From Paenibacillus radicibacter (GTDB taxonomy: Bacteria > Bacillota > Bacilli > Paenibacillales > NBRC-103111), in contig NZ_JANQBC010000005.1 of assembly GCF_024721995.1 (NCBI RefSeq), positions 62,001-126,000 on the forward strand: a stretch of 64,000 bases of DNA, given 5' to 3'. This document shows, one piece after another, positions 41,121-49,485 of the stretch (positions are counted from its first letter, which is position 1; the number at the start of each line of letters is the position of its first letter). The position numbers were made by a program, and so were the translations under genes. The notes below the pieces were generated by a model. The model made no database searches, was not told the DNA's origin, and was given only the letters and a program-made list of their open reading frames with translations.

Positions 41121-43466
41121 ATGAACATCTTAAGTCTTGCTCTCGCCAATATTCGAAAAGGAAAAAGTGCAGCGATCTCGTTGTTCATCCTTACTACGAT
41201 CGCAGCCTTACTGCTAAATATCGGGCTTATGGTCCTGATTCAGATGAACACTTTCTATGATGACAAGTTGAAGCAATTACATGACCCCCATGCGATTATT
41301 GTGATGAAACGATCCGATTACAAGCAGGATTACAGCGATTTCTTTAAAAAGAGTGCGGAAGTGAAGCAATCTGAGGTGAGTGAAGGTCTCTTATTGCCCT
41401 CTACTAAATTTCACTATGGTGAAAGTGATCTGGATATCATGACTCTGATTCAGGGAATGAACCAGATCAAGGAAATCTCACCGGTCCATTTCACCGAAAA
41501 GCTAAATGATCCTCAAGCGAACGATATTTACTTGCCGCTGAGCTTTAAATCGAGCGGGGGGTACAAGCTAGGTGATTCGATCACCATCACGTATCAAGAA
41601 AAGAAGTTTACATACCGTATTGCAGGTTTCTTCGAAATCACGATGATGAATACGAATAATAATGGAATCATGAAACTTGTTCTACCAACAGCGGGTTATG
41701 AGGAATTGGTTCGTCAGTTAGGAGAAGCAGAGCAAGGGATTGTTATGTCTGCTGTACTTACGGATTCGAAGCATGCGACAGATTTACTTAGTCAATTTGA
41801 AGAAGAGTTCCCGACACTTAGTCCAGACAATGCCCTATCGACTTATTATGAAGGTAATTTTGAAGCCATGAAAACCTCGCTTGGGTTTACGATCAACATT
41901 GTTGCAATGATTCTCGTTGCATTTGCAGCGGTCGTGCTGATCGTCTCGCTGATCGTAATCAAATTCCGCGTGTCAGACAGTATCGAAGATACGATCGTGA
42001 ATATCGGTGTTCTCAAAGCAATCGGATATACAAGCTGGCAGATTATTAGCTCCATTAACTTTCAGTTTATCCTCATTACGATGAGTGCAGGCATCATAGG
42101 AACAGCGATTTCGTACTTACTGCTACCGGGATTCGGAAGCATTATTACGACGATGTCAGGTTTGAACTGGAACAGCAAGTTCAATTTAGTCGCGAATATG
42201 ATCAGCATCCTGCTCATTGTTATCTTAGTGCCGCTTATTACAATGATGTCTTCCTTGCGGATCAAGAAGTTAAATCCTGTAACAGCATTAAGAGGCGGGC
42301 TAACCACGCATAATTTCAAGAAAAATTACGTACCGCTTGAGACATCTAGGGGTGGACTGCAGTTCATGTTGGGATGTAAGACCATGCTCATGAATGTTCG
42401 GCAAAATATGATGATCATTGCGATTATGGCAGCTATCACCTTTGCATCGGTATTCGCCATTGTTCTTTACTATAATGTGGGTGTTGATAATAAAGCATTC
42501 GTTCATCTTGTTGGTGCGGAAACGTCTTCCGTTTCCATCACGATGAAAACAGAAGCAGACAATCAACAGTTGTTAACACATCTTAAACAATTGCCTCATG
42601 TTGAGAAGGTGTCTATGCTCGATATGATTGGAACTAATATTGAAGGCAAGAAGGTTTATTCGAATGTTTCCGATGATTACAGTAAGCTCGACAATCAACA
42701 GGTGTACGAAGGCAGGTATCCGAAGCATGATAATGAAATCACAATCTCTTGGGTTGTGTCGAATCAGCTTGGGAAGAAGATTGGTGACCAAGTAGAAGTG
42801 AAGGCTGGAGACCAGGTTTACTCCTACTTAGTGACTGGATATAGTCAATCGATGAGCAACATGGGCGAGGTTGTTTATTTTACATTACAAGGGATCAAGC
42901 ACGTCATTCCTGAGTATAAGAAACTATCAACGAAAGTATATTTGAAGGGAATGGACAACCAGAGCTTTATCCGTGATATGAAAGCGCAATTCGGCAACAA
43001 GATTCAGGAGATCATGGATGTTGGTGAGGTCATCAAGAGTCAAAGCGGGATATACATCTCAGCAGTTTTTGCTGTTATGCTTATGATTATTGCGATTACG
43101 GTACTCGTTGTTGTGCTTCTTCTATATCTGGTGATCAAGACGATGATTATCAGACGTAAGAAGGAGCTTGGTATCCTGAAAGCAATTGGTTACACGACTA
43201 TACAGCTTATGAATCAAATTGCATTAAGCTTCGTTCCGATTGTGATTATTGGAGTCGTGATCGGCAGCATATTTGGATACTTCTTCACGAATTCGATGCT
43301 CACTTTATTGCTCTCGGGAATGGGGACTCACAGTGTAAACTTTGTTCTCAAATTACCGCATATCATCATGCTCGGTGTTGCTATCGTTATGATGGCATAT
43401 GTCGTATCGATGCTGGTTGCGCGTAGAATTAAGCGGATTTCCGCATATGGACTTATAACCGAATAG
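41121..43466 (+). CDS. ABC transporter permease with two FtsX domains
   Basis: A 781-residue permease with the same plan as the one at 8557-10875: an N-terminal helix, an extracytoplasmic domain, an FtsX block (about 250-385, coupling segment IGVLKAIGYTSWQIISSI), a middle helix near 430-450, a second extracytoplasmic domain and a C-terminal FtsX block (about 645-775, LGILKAIGYTTIQLMNQI). The start overlaps the GGGGTGG of the ATPase gene end. Such permeases mediate resistance to peptide antibiotics or move lipids or lipoproteins. The adjacent PadR and two-component regulators suggest stress-induced expression. Confidence 0.9.
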   Translation: MNILSLALANIRKGKSAAISLFILTTIAALLLNIGLMVLIQMNTFYDDKLKQLHDPHAIIVMKRSDYKQDYSDFFKKSAEVKQSEVSEGLLLPSTKFHYGESDLDIMTLIQGMNQIKEISPVHFTEKLNDPQANDIYLPLSFKSSGGYKLGDSITITYQEKKFTYRIAGFFEITMMNTNNNGIMKLVLPTAGYEELVRQLGEAEQGIVMSAVLTDSKHATDLLSQFEEEFPTLSPDNALSTYYEGNFEAMKTSLGFTINIVAMILVAFAAVVLIVSLIVIKFRVSDSIEDTIVNIGVLKAIGYTSWQIISSINFQFILITMSAGIIGTAISYLLLPGFGSIITTMSGLNWNSKFNLVANMISILLIVILVPLITMMSSLRIKKLNPVTALRGGLTTHNFKKNYVPLETSRGGLQFMLGCKTMLMNVRQNMMIIAIMAAITFASVFAIVLYYNVGVDNKAFVHLVGAETSSVSITMKTEADNQQLLTHLKQLPHVEKVSMLDMIGTNIEGKKVYSNVSDDYSKLDNQQVYEGRYPKHDNEITISWVVSNQLGKKIGDQVEVKAGDQVYSYLVTGYSQSMSNMGEVVYFTLQGIKHVIPEYKKLSTKVYLKGMDNQSFIRDMKAQFGNKIQEIMDVGEVIKSQSGIYISAVFAVMLMIIAITVLVVVLLLYLVIKTMIIRRKKELGILKAIGYTTIQLMNQIALSFVPIVIIGVVIGSIFGYFFTNSMLTLLLSGMGTHSVNFVLKLPHIIMLGVAIVMMAYVVSMLVARRIKRISAYGLITE

Positions 43467-43482
43467 AAAGTAGTTATAGAAG

Positions 43483-43521
43483 AAGAGCATCCTGTATTTC
43501 TACGGAATGCTCTTTCTTTTA
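43483..43521. terminator. Terminator between convergent genes
   Basis: AAGAGCAT and ATGCTCTT enclose a 16-base loop, followed by a T-rich tract. Confidence 0.8.
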
Positions 43522-43535
43522 TTTTATAAGCGAAA

Positions 43536-43982
43536 TTAATTGAAACACCCAGGGAACATACCTGTTGAAATCGCGATTCGGTTCCAGCTGTTAATGGTGT
43601 TAATCGCCATGATGAGTGTCACGTACTCTTCTTCTGTAAAATGTTCTCTTACTCGCTCAAACAACTCTTGCGGAACGCCGTTACTTGCAATTAGCGTGAT
43701 CGCTTCGGTTAGTTCAAGGACGACTCTTTCTTTTTCCGTGTAAAATGGAGCTTCTCTCCAGACGCTGATTAGGTTGATCCGCTGCTCGGATTCACCCATC
43801 TTGCGTAGGTCGGTTATATGCATATCCAAGCAGAATGCACAGCCGTTAATTTGCGAAGCACGAATTTTGATTAATTCATTTAAGATCGGATCGATTCCTG
43901 AGGCTTTGAGAAAGCCTTCTAATTTAAGCATCGTACGATACACTTCTGGATTTGCTTGTTGGTGATTGATTCTAACTTTCAT
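43536..43982 (-). CDS. Carboxymuconolactone decarboxylase/AhpD-like protein
   Basis: A 148-residue all-helical protein with the AhpD-like active-site pattern INGCAFCLDMH (CxxC plus His), which in relatives reduces peroxides or acts in decarboxylation. GGAGGG precedes ATG 43982; an upstream ATG at 44006 has no such site. Upstream on the same strand lies TGTCACA-N16-TGTC, close to the ECF41 promoter consensus, and an ECF41 sigma factor is encoded about 1.8 kb away. CMD-like proteins are the commonest genomic partners of ECF41, so this gene is probably its target. Confidence 0.88.
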   Translation of the reverse strand: MKVRINHQQANPEVYRTMLKLEGFLKASGIDPILNELIKIRASQINGCAFCLDMHITDLRKMGESEQRINLISVWREAPFYTEKERVVLELTEAITLIASNGVPQELFERVREHFTEEEYVTLIMAINTINSWNRIAISTGMFPGCFN

Positions 43983-44027
43983 TGGGTTTCCCTCCACATG
44001 GTTCATATTTGTTGCTTCGTTATCTAT

Positions 44028-44054
44028 GACAAGATAGAGGTGATTTTTGTGACA
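44028..44054 (-). promoter_or_regulatory. ECF41-type promoter of the CMD gene
   Basis: On the minus strand TGTCACA (44054-44048), exactly 16 bases, then TGTC (44031-44028). The ECF41 consensus is TGTCACA-N16-CGTC, so ten of eleven positions match. It ends 45 bases before the CMD start codon. Confidence 0.65.
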
Positions 44055-44178
44055 TCGATTTCGATCTTTTTTTCCTTTACATGATTTTTAAAAAGAAACG
44101 GCTTGTACAACTTTTTTCTTAGTTGTAATATATTGGAATAACAAAGGTCAACTCTAACAATCTGGAGGTAACGAAACG

Positions 44179-45483
44179 ATGAAGAACTGGATCAATAAAC
44201 AAGCAATGAATCGATTATTACTGGCTTTCGTTGCGACAACAGTTTGTTCACTTACGGCTCTTGGTCTTCCTACCTTAGCCCAAGCAGCAGACAGCACACT
44301 CAAGATGAGTTTTATGGCGATCTCGGATGCACATGCACCCAATGATGCAAGAATTAAGTCGGCGCTCAATGATGCTGTGCTTAACAATGTGAATGCTGTA
44401 TTCCTAGTTGGTGATCTAACGGATTTTGCAGACAACGCAAGTTACCAATCCCTCATGAATTCGATGAATGCCGTAACGCATCCACCCGCTTATTATGGGA
44501 TGGGCAATCATGATGTTAGATGGACCAATGAAAGTTATGCGACTGTGAGAAGTAGGTTCCTGACTTACACAGGGATGCAGAATCATTATTATGATACTTG
44601 GATTAACGGCTATCATTTTATTATGTTAGGTACGGATACGATTCAGAAAGATCAAGCAGATTATTCTGCAGCTGAGTTACTTTGGCTAAAGACGAAGCTT
44701 GCTGAGAATGCAGATCCGAATAAACCCATATTCATATTCAGTCACGAACCATTGTCCAATACGGTGCCTGACTCCTTCCTTGCACGCTACCAACCGGGCT
44801 ATAAGAAGGTGAATCCGAACGATGAAGATCCAGATGGCATTATTCAAGATGTGGAACTGAAAAATATTTTATCTGGCTATCCGCAGTCGGTTTTTGTTAC
44901 TGGACATACGCATTATTCGGTCACAACGCCGGGCAATTATTTGAAGACAGCTTTTGGTCATATGATCAATGACAGTAGTCTGAAAGACGATGGCTATCAT
45001 CCGAATGCTGAAGGGTTAATTTTTAATGTATATGATGATCGGGTTGAAATTAATGGTAGGGACTTTAAGAATAAATCAACGATAGCGAGTTGGACGATTG
45101 GGGGAAATGTAGATACGCAGATCATCCCTCAGTCTCAAATGTCAGCGACGGCTACCAGCCAAGAGTCAGGTGATGAAGCGGCTAATGTGCTGGATGGGAA
45201 TACAGCTACAATCTGGCATACCAAATGGAATCTATCGAACCCACTTCCTCAATCGATTACACTAAACTTAGGCGGCAACTACAATGTGAATCAGTTAAAA
45301 ATGAAGCCAAGACAAGATGGCGGCACCAATGGCATTATTACGGGTTACAAAGTCTATACAAGTACAAATGGAACAACATTCAGCCAAGTAGCAACGGGCA
45401 CATGGACAAATGATGCCTCAGAGAAGTCAGTCACGTTCCCTACAACAGCAGCCACTCACATTCGCTTAGAAGCAATGGGATAA
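44179..45483 (+). CDS. Secreted metallophosphoesterase with truncated F5/8 type C domain
   Basis: A 434-residue protein with a signal peptide (core about 12-32, cleavage after AQAAD-type site), a calcineurin-like phosphoesterase domain (metal ligands in AISDAHAPND, VGDLTDFADN, GMGNHDVRW, FSHEP and TGHTHYS) and a C-terminal discoidin/F5/8C domain starting near residue 320 (QMSATATSQESGDEAANVLD). The latter stops at IRLEAMG, short of its usual end. Immediately after the stop a different frame continues a further extracellular domain. The protein therefore probably lost its original C-terminus by an internal deletion. GGAGGT precedes the ATG. Substrate candidates are extracellular phosphoesters or cell-wall polymers. 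Confidence 0.85.
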   Translation: MKNWINKQAMNRLLLAFVATTVCSLTALGLPTLAQAADSTLKMSFMAISDAHAPNDARIKSALNDAVLNNVNAVFLVGDLTDFADNASYQSLMNSMNAVTHPPAYYGMGNHDVRWTNESYATVRSRFLTYTGMQNHYYDTWINGYHFIMLGTDTIQKDQADYSAAELLWLKTKLAENADPNKPIFIFSHEPLSNTVPDSFLARYQPGYKKVNPNDEDPDGIIQDVELKNILSGYPQSVFVTGHTHYSVTTPGNYLKTAFGHMINDSSLKDDGYHPNAEGLIFNVYDDRVEINGRDFKNKSTIASWTIGGNVDTQIIPQSQMSATATSQESGDEAANVLDGNTATIWHTKWNLSNPLPQSITLNLGGNYNVNQLKMKPRQDGGTNGIITGYKVYTSTNGTTFSQVATGTWTNDASEKSVTFPTTAATHIRLEAMG

Positions 45484-45709
45484 TGGGAGTGGTCAATATG
45501 CGACATTCACAGGACCAACACTCGTAAGTGGCACAACGTATAATGTGAAGGTGCAATATACAGGTTCGAACGTGACGGTATGGGTAGACGGAACTCAGAT
45601 TTATAGCGGAGTCATTAACAACATTCCAACGTCAGCAGGTAAGATCGGATTCCGCAGTTGGAATGCGGGGAATATGTTATTTGACGACGTCACATACTCA
45701 GATAATTAG
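45482..45709 (+). pseudogene. Orphan C-terminal domain fragment of the metallophosphoesterase gene
   Basis: Beginning at the stop codon of the phosphoesterase, in the +1 frame, 75 codons read NGSGQYATFTGPTLVSGTTY through VTVWVDGTQIYSG to NMLFDDVTYSDN and a TAG. This is the end of a concanavalin/LamG-like beta-sandwich as found in secreted Paenibacillus proteins. It has no start codon or ribosome binding site. An internal deletion joining the middle of the F5/8C domain to the end of this domain out of frame explains both pieces. Confidence 0.8.
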
Positions 45710-45726
45710 GCTATAGATAATATGCA

Positions 45727-45770
45727 AAAAGGGTACTCACCGCTCATTCAGGAGCAGGAGTACCCTTATT
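45727..45770. terminator. Bidirectional terminator
   Basis: AAGGGTACTC and GAGTACCCTT form a ten-base stem. The minus-strand side has a T-run, and the stem ends next to the stop codon of the sigma factor gene. Confidence 0.8.
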
Positions 45771-46642
45771 TATATCGAGGAACCGATATGTGTCAGTTTT
45801 TCTGGGTTCACAATAAGATAAACACTTTGAATCTGATTTCCCTCGCTATTAGGCTGGAAGCAGATTACCTTAGGCGGCAGGTCTTTACGTGTGATAAGTA
45901 CACCAACTTGACCGCTGACTGTGACGATCTGTACCTCACCATCGAGACTCCCCTTACTGCCAATTCCTTCGAAGAATGCTGCTACTCGATCTTTGCCCTT
46001 AATAGGGAAAATCGCTGCGCGAATTTTACCACCGCCATCGCTAAGCAACACCGAGTCCTCGGTTAGCAGATTGATGAAAGGTTTGAACTCACCAGAGGTA
46101 ACCGCCTTCGCGAAAGCATGAACGAAACGCTCGGCATCTTGCGGCGAAGCCTTCGGGATGAAATTCGGATCGAGTTTCGCCTTCGCACGACTGAATATTT
46201 TACGACAAGCGGCTTCCGATTTATTCAGAATCTCTGCTATTTCCTCATACTCATACCCCAATGACTCACGCAGTACGAAGACAGCCCGCTCGAGCGGAGT
46301 CAGCTTTTCCATAAGCACAAGCAGTGCATAACCGAAATTTTCTTGCTGAATCGCATATTCAGATGGTGCATCTGAATTAATAGATACGACAGGTTCTGGC
46401 AACCATGTCCCCGTATAGAGTTCTCTTTTATGACGAGCAGATTGAAGTTGGTTAATCGAATGGTTGGTGATCATTTTGACGAGATAAGCTTTCGGATAGG
46501 TAATCGTTGTGAGATCAACCTCGCGTAAGGTAATGAATATATCTTGCAGCGCATCTTCAGCTTCGGAATAAGATCCGAGAATGCGATAAGAGACAGCGAG
46601 GAGTAACGATTGATAAGTGCGATATAACGTTTCGAGATCCAT
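45770..46642 (-). CDS. ECF41-type RNA polymerase sigma factor (SigJ-like)
   Basis: A 290-residue sigma factor: region 2 at about 5-70 (SYSEAEDALQDIFITL), region 4 at about 110-165 (LTPLERAVFVLRESLGYEYEEIAEI) and a C-terminal SnoaL-like extension. The extension carries the two hallmarks of ECF41, a DGGGK motif and VNPEKL (family consensus NPDKL). In ECF41 proteins this extension acts as a built-in regulator in place of an anti-sigma factor. GGAGGG precedes ATG 46642; 23 further upstream codons are open but lack a site. The likely target is the CMD gene at 43536-43982. Its own upstream region looks sigmaA-like. Confidence 0.9.
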   Translation of the reverse strand: MDLETLYRTYQSLLLAVSYRILGSYSEAEDALQDIFITLREVDLTTITYPKAYLVKMITNHSINQLQSARHKRELYTGTWLPEPVVSINSDAPSEYAIQQENFGYALLVLMEKLTPLERAVFVLRESLGYEYEEIAEILNKSEAACRKIFSRAKAKLDPNFIPKASPQDAERFVHAFAKAVTSGEFKPFINLLTEDSVLLSDGGGKIRAAIFPIKGKDRVAAFFEGIGSKGSLDGEVQIVTVSGQVGVLITRKDLPPKVICFQPNSEGNQIQSVYLIVNPEKLTHIGSSI

Positions 46643-46878
46643 GATGGGTGAGATCCCTCCAATGTTCAATATTACATTATTATAACAAAGTGGATCATAG
46701 GGTCGATACATATAGACAAATGTTTAACAATTAATTACAATAATATACAAATATAGCAATTCAAACTTTCTCTCATTTTTGAAAGCGATAACATGTTCCT
46801 TTTAGAAGGAAGACTCCTTCGCATGCAGCTTAATCTATGAATCTTGTAGCTTATTGTATAACTAGAATTATAGTTGTT

Positions 46879-46950
46879 CAATCCAGACCTGATACCAGTC
46901 TACTGGCTCATAGATGGGATCTGGATTGATGGCGATAGATTTCAAGGAGG
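46879..46950 (+). promoter_or_regulatory. Structured leader of the chitinase gene
   Basis: CAATCCAGA (46879-46887) pairs with TCTGGATTG (46920-46928) around an inner palindrome CCAGT-ct-ACTGG (46895-46906). AAGGAGG follows at 46944-46950 without any start codon in range, 52 bases before the chitinase ATG. The structure may be an operator plus an mRNA-stabilising ribosome binding site. The remaining intergenic sequence from 46643 to 46878 shows nothing else I can support. Confidence 0.45.
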
Positions 46951-47001
46951 TGTTTCGTTAAGTCGGTCTCGTATTTTGATAAAAAATGAGGAGGAAGTTC
47001 C

Positions 47002-48747
47002 ATGAGAAGAAATCAGTTGTGGAAAGGCTTGACCATTGGTAAAAAATTATTACCTCATCTACTCATCTTGGTATTGTTCTTAGGATTACTACCGAATATC
47101 GCATCTGCTGCTGATCGTGGAGCATGGGCACCTAATGTTGCGTATGCGGTGAACGACACAGCGACATACGGCGGTAGTACATACAAGGTTATTCAACCGC
47201 ATACCTCATTAACGGGATGGGAACCACCGAATGTTCCTGCACTTTGGCAAGTAACGCAAGGCAGTAGTGATACACAAGCACCAACGGCTCCTTCCAATCT
47301 CAGATCGACAGCAACGACTGCATCTAGTATTAACCTCGCATGGAATGCCTCCACAGATAATGTAGGAGTGACCGGATATACGCTCTATCAAGGTACAACG
47401 GTAGTGGCGAATGTATCAGGTAGCACACTTACTTACAATCATACAGGACTTACAAGTGACACCACCTATACATACACAGTTAAGGCTTCGGATGCAGCAG
47501 GAAATGTGTCAGCAGCAAGTAATCAGCTTAGCGTGAAGACGAGCACAACAGGAACTCCGGATACACAAGCACCTTCTGTACCAATAAATGTGACGGTTAC
47601 AAGTGTGACTTCGAATAGTGTATCGCTTTCATGGACAGCTTCTACAGATAATGTAGGTGTAACGGGTTATGATGTGTACCAAGGTACAACTCTAGCTGTA
47701 TCCGTTACGGGTACAACTGCGACAGTTGGTGGACTTGCAGCAAGTACAGCTTATACATTCAAAGTCCTCGCGAAGGACGCAGCAGGCAATAAATCAGCGC
47801 AAAGTACAGGGGTGACGGGTACAACATCGGGTACAGGCGGTGGCGGACAGCTTCCGAAACATACGCTAACCGGATACTGGCACAACTTTATTAATGGATC
47901 ATCGAATATTAAGCTTAGCGATGTATCGAGTAACTACGATATTATCGCCCTATCTTTCGCAGACATGGACCCTGCAAAGCCTGGTGGAGTAACGTTTAAT
48001 GTGGATGGACCGCTATCCACTGCGCTTGGCGGTTATACGAATGCGAATCTTATCGCGGATATTGCTGCAAAGCGTGCTGCAGGTAAGAAAGTCATAATGT
48101 CAATTGGTGGTGAGAAAGGGAACATCAATCTGAACACGGCTTCACCGAACGTGACGAACTTCGTAGACAGCATGTATGGCATCATGACGCAATTCGGACT
48201 CGACGGTATTGATATCGACCTAGAGAATGGTATGAATGTCGCGAACTTAACGAATGCTGTACGTCAATTGCAGCAAAAAGTCGGTTCCAGCTTCATCCTG
48301 ACGATGGCTCCGCAAACGATTGATATGCAGAGTAACAGCACATCTTACATGCAGCTCTACAACAATTTGAAGGACATTACTTCCGTCATTAACGTTCAAT
48401 ATTACAATTCCGGTTGTATGCTTGGTCGTGATGGCAAGTGTTATTCCCAAGGTACGATTGATTTCCTAACGGCGTTAACCGATTTATCCCTGCAATGGGT
48501 AGCTCCTTCACAACTCGGAATCGGGGTTCCAGCTACTCCTGGAGCAGCTGGCGGTGGTTATGTGTCGGCTACTGTTCTGAACAATGCGCTGAATTGTTTA
48601 ACGACAGGTACAGCATGCGGTACTTATAAGCCAGTAGCGCAGTATCCAGACTTCCGTGGTGCGATGACTTGGTCGATTAACTGGGATAAGGTCAATAACT
48701 ATACGTTAGCCAATACCGTTAAACCATTCTTGAACACGCTTCCATAA
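47002..48747 (+). CDS. Secreted GH18 chitinase with CBM5/12 and two FnIII domains
   Basis: The 581-residue protein has a signal peptide (core about 17-34, cleavage after ASA), a chitin-binding CBM5/12 module (AWAPNVAYAVNDTATYGGST, Trp-rich to residue 92), two fibronectin type III modules (about 95-185 and 190-280; both contain STDNVGVTGY), a Gly-rich linker, and a GH18 barrel with the catalytic signature DGIDIDLE at 401-408 (Glu408 the acid). The arrangement resembles ChiD of Bacillus circulans. It degrades chitin outside the cell. GAGGAGG gives the start. The leader carries a palindrome and an orphan ribosome binding site. Confidence 0.93.
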   Translation: MRRNQLWKGLTIGKKLLPHLLILVLFLGLLPNIASAADRGAWAPNVAYAVNDTATYGGSTYKVIQPHTSLTGWEPPNVPALWQVTQGSSDTQAPTAPSNLRSTATTASSINLAWNASTDNVGVTGYTLYQGTTVVANVSGSTLTYNHTGLTSDTTYTYTVKASDAAGNVSAASNQLSVKTSTTGTPDTQAPSVPINVTVTSVTSNSVSLSWTASTDNVGVTGYDVYQGTTLAVSVTGTTATVGGLAASTAYTFKVLAKDAAGNKSAQSTGVTGTTSGTGGGGQLPKHTLTGYWHNFINGSSNIKLSDVSSNYDIIALSFADMDPAKPGGVTFNVDGPLSTALGGYTNANLIADIAAKRAAGKKVIMSIGGEKGNINLNTASPNVTNFVDSMYGIMTQFGLDGIDIDLENGMNVANLTNAVRQLQQKVGSSFILTMAPQTIDMQSNSTSYMQLYNNLKDITSVINVQYYNSGCMLGRDGKCYSQGTIDFLTALTDLSLQWVAPSQLGIGVPATPGAAGGGYVSATVLNNALNCLTTGTACGTYKPVAQYPDFRGAMTWSINWDKVNNYTLANTVKPFLNTLP

Positions 48748-48775
48748 TTTCATTGTAAAATAGCACTTTTTAGAA

Positions 48776-48806
48776 CGCCTCTCTATGAATTAGGGAGGCG
48801 CTTTTA
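48776..48806 (+). terminator. Intrinsic terminator after chitinase
   Basis: CGCCTCTCT-N7-AGGGAGGCG followed by CTTTT. Confidence 0.75.
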
Positions 48807-48885
48807 CATTCCAGTATTTTACAAGATTAACGTTCGATGATAGATTGAAGGGGTAAGTACTTAGCTCAAAATGATGGAGGTTCAT

Positions 48886-49425
48886 ATGAAAAGGATTTTA
48901 TGCCTATTTATCGTTAGTACGCTGTTATTGATTGGTTGTTCAGGTGGGGGAGAAAACCCGCCTAAGGATTTGATTACTACAGTGTCGAATACGCCAACAC
49001 CAACTACGAAACCTTCCATTTTACTGGGGCGATTCGAACCTCCACATTATAAAATAACAAGATTTGATGTGAACTATGATGGGGATAGTGTTCATTTATT
49101 GTTGAGCTATACGTTTGATACTGAACTCTATCAATATTTGAAACGTGAGAAAGCAGAGTATCACTTCCGTATACATTTTCCAGAAACAGTCGCTCAAATC
49201 TTGGGTACAGACCAGACCGAGATGATTGAGGGGCCGAAGGTGCAAGACAATGGTTTGCTCAGTTATGGGGTTAAATTTACATACAAGCCTGCATCACCAC
49301 TAACTAAAGAAAAAGTGAAAGTGTTGAAAGAGGATATGGATTACCAGCTGCAGGTGTTTGATGCGGAAAAGCAAAATTTCCATGTGAATAACGGATTTCG
49401 TTACTTGTTCACGAATGTGAAATAA
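48886..49425 (+). CDS. Hypothetical lipoprotein
   Basis: A 179-residue protein with a lipoprotein signal (MKRILCLFIVSTLLLIGC), a Ser/Thr/Pro-rich linker (about 25-45) and a beta-rich domain without recognisable family motifs. It should be anchored on the outer face of the membrane. ATGGAGGT lies before ATG 48886; the ATGs at 48871 and 48874 lie in or before that site. I do not recognise the domain. Confidence 0.75.
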   Translation: MKRILCLFIVSTLLLIGCSGGGENPPKDLITTVSNTPTPTTKPSILLGRFEPPHYKITRFDVNYDGDSVHLLLSYTFDTELYQYLKREKAEYHFRIHFPETVAQILGTDQTEMIEGPKVQDNGLLSYGVKFTYKPASPLTKEKVKVLKEDMDYQLQVFDAEKQNFHVNNGFRYLFTNVK

Positions 49426-49485
49426 CTCAATTATTTAATTATTATATAATTAATATAAATAACAGAAGATCTAGGAGATGACAGC

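Noticed and set aside
45722-46066. 114-codon plus-strand frame opposite the sigma factor gene
   Set aside because: It begins in the terminator hairpin, has no ribosome binding site and is antisense to a clear ECF41 gene.
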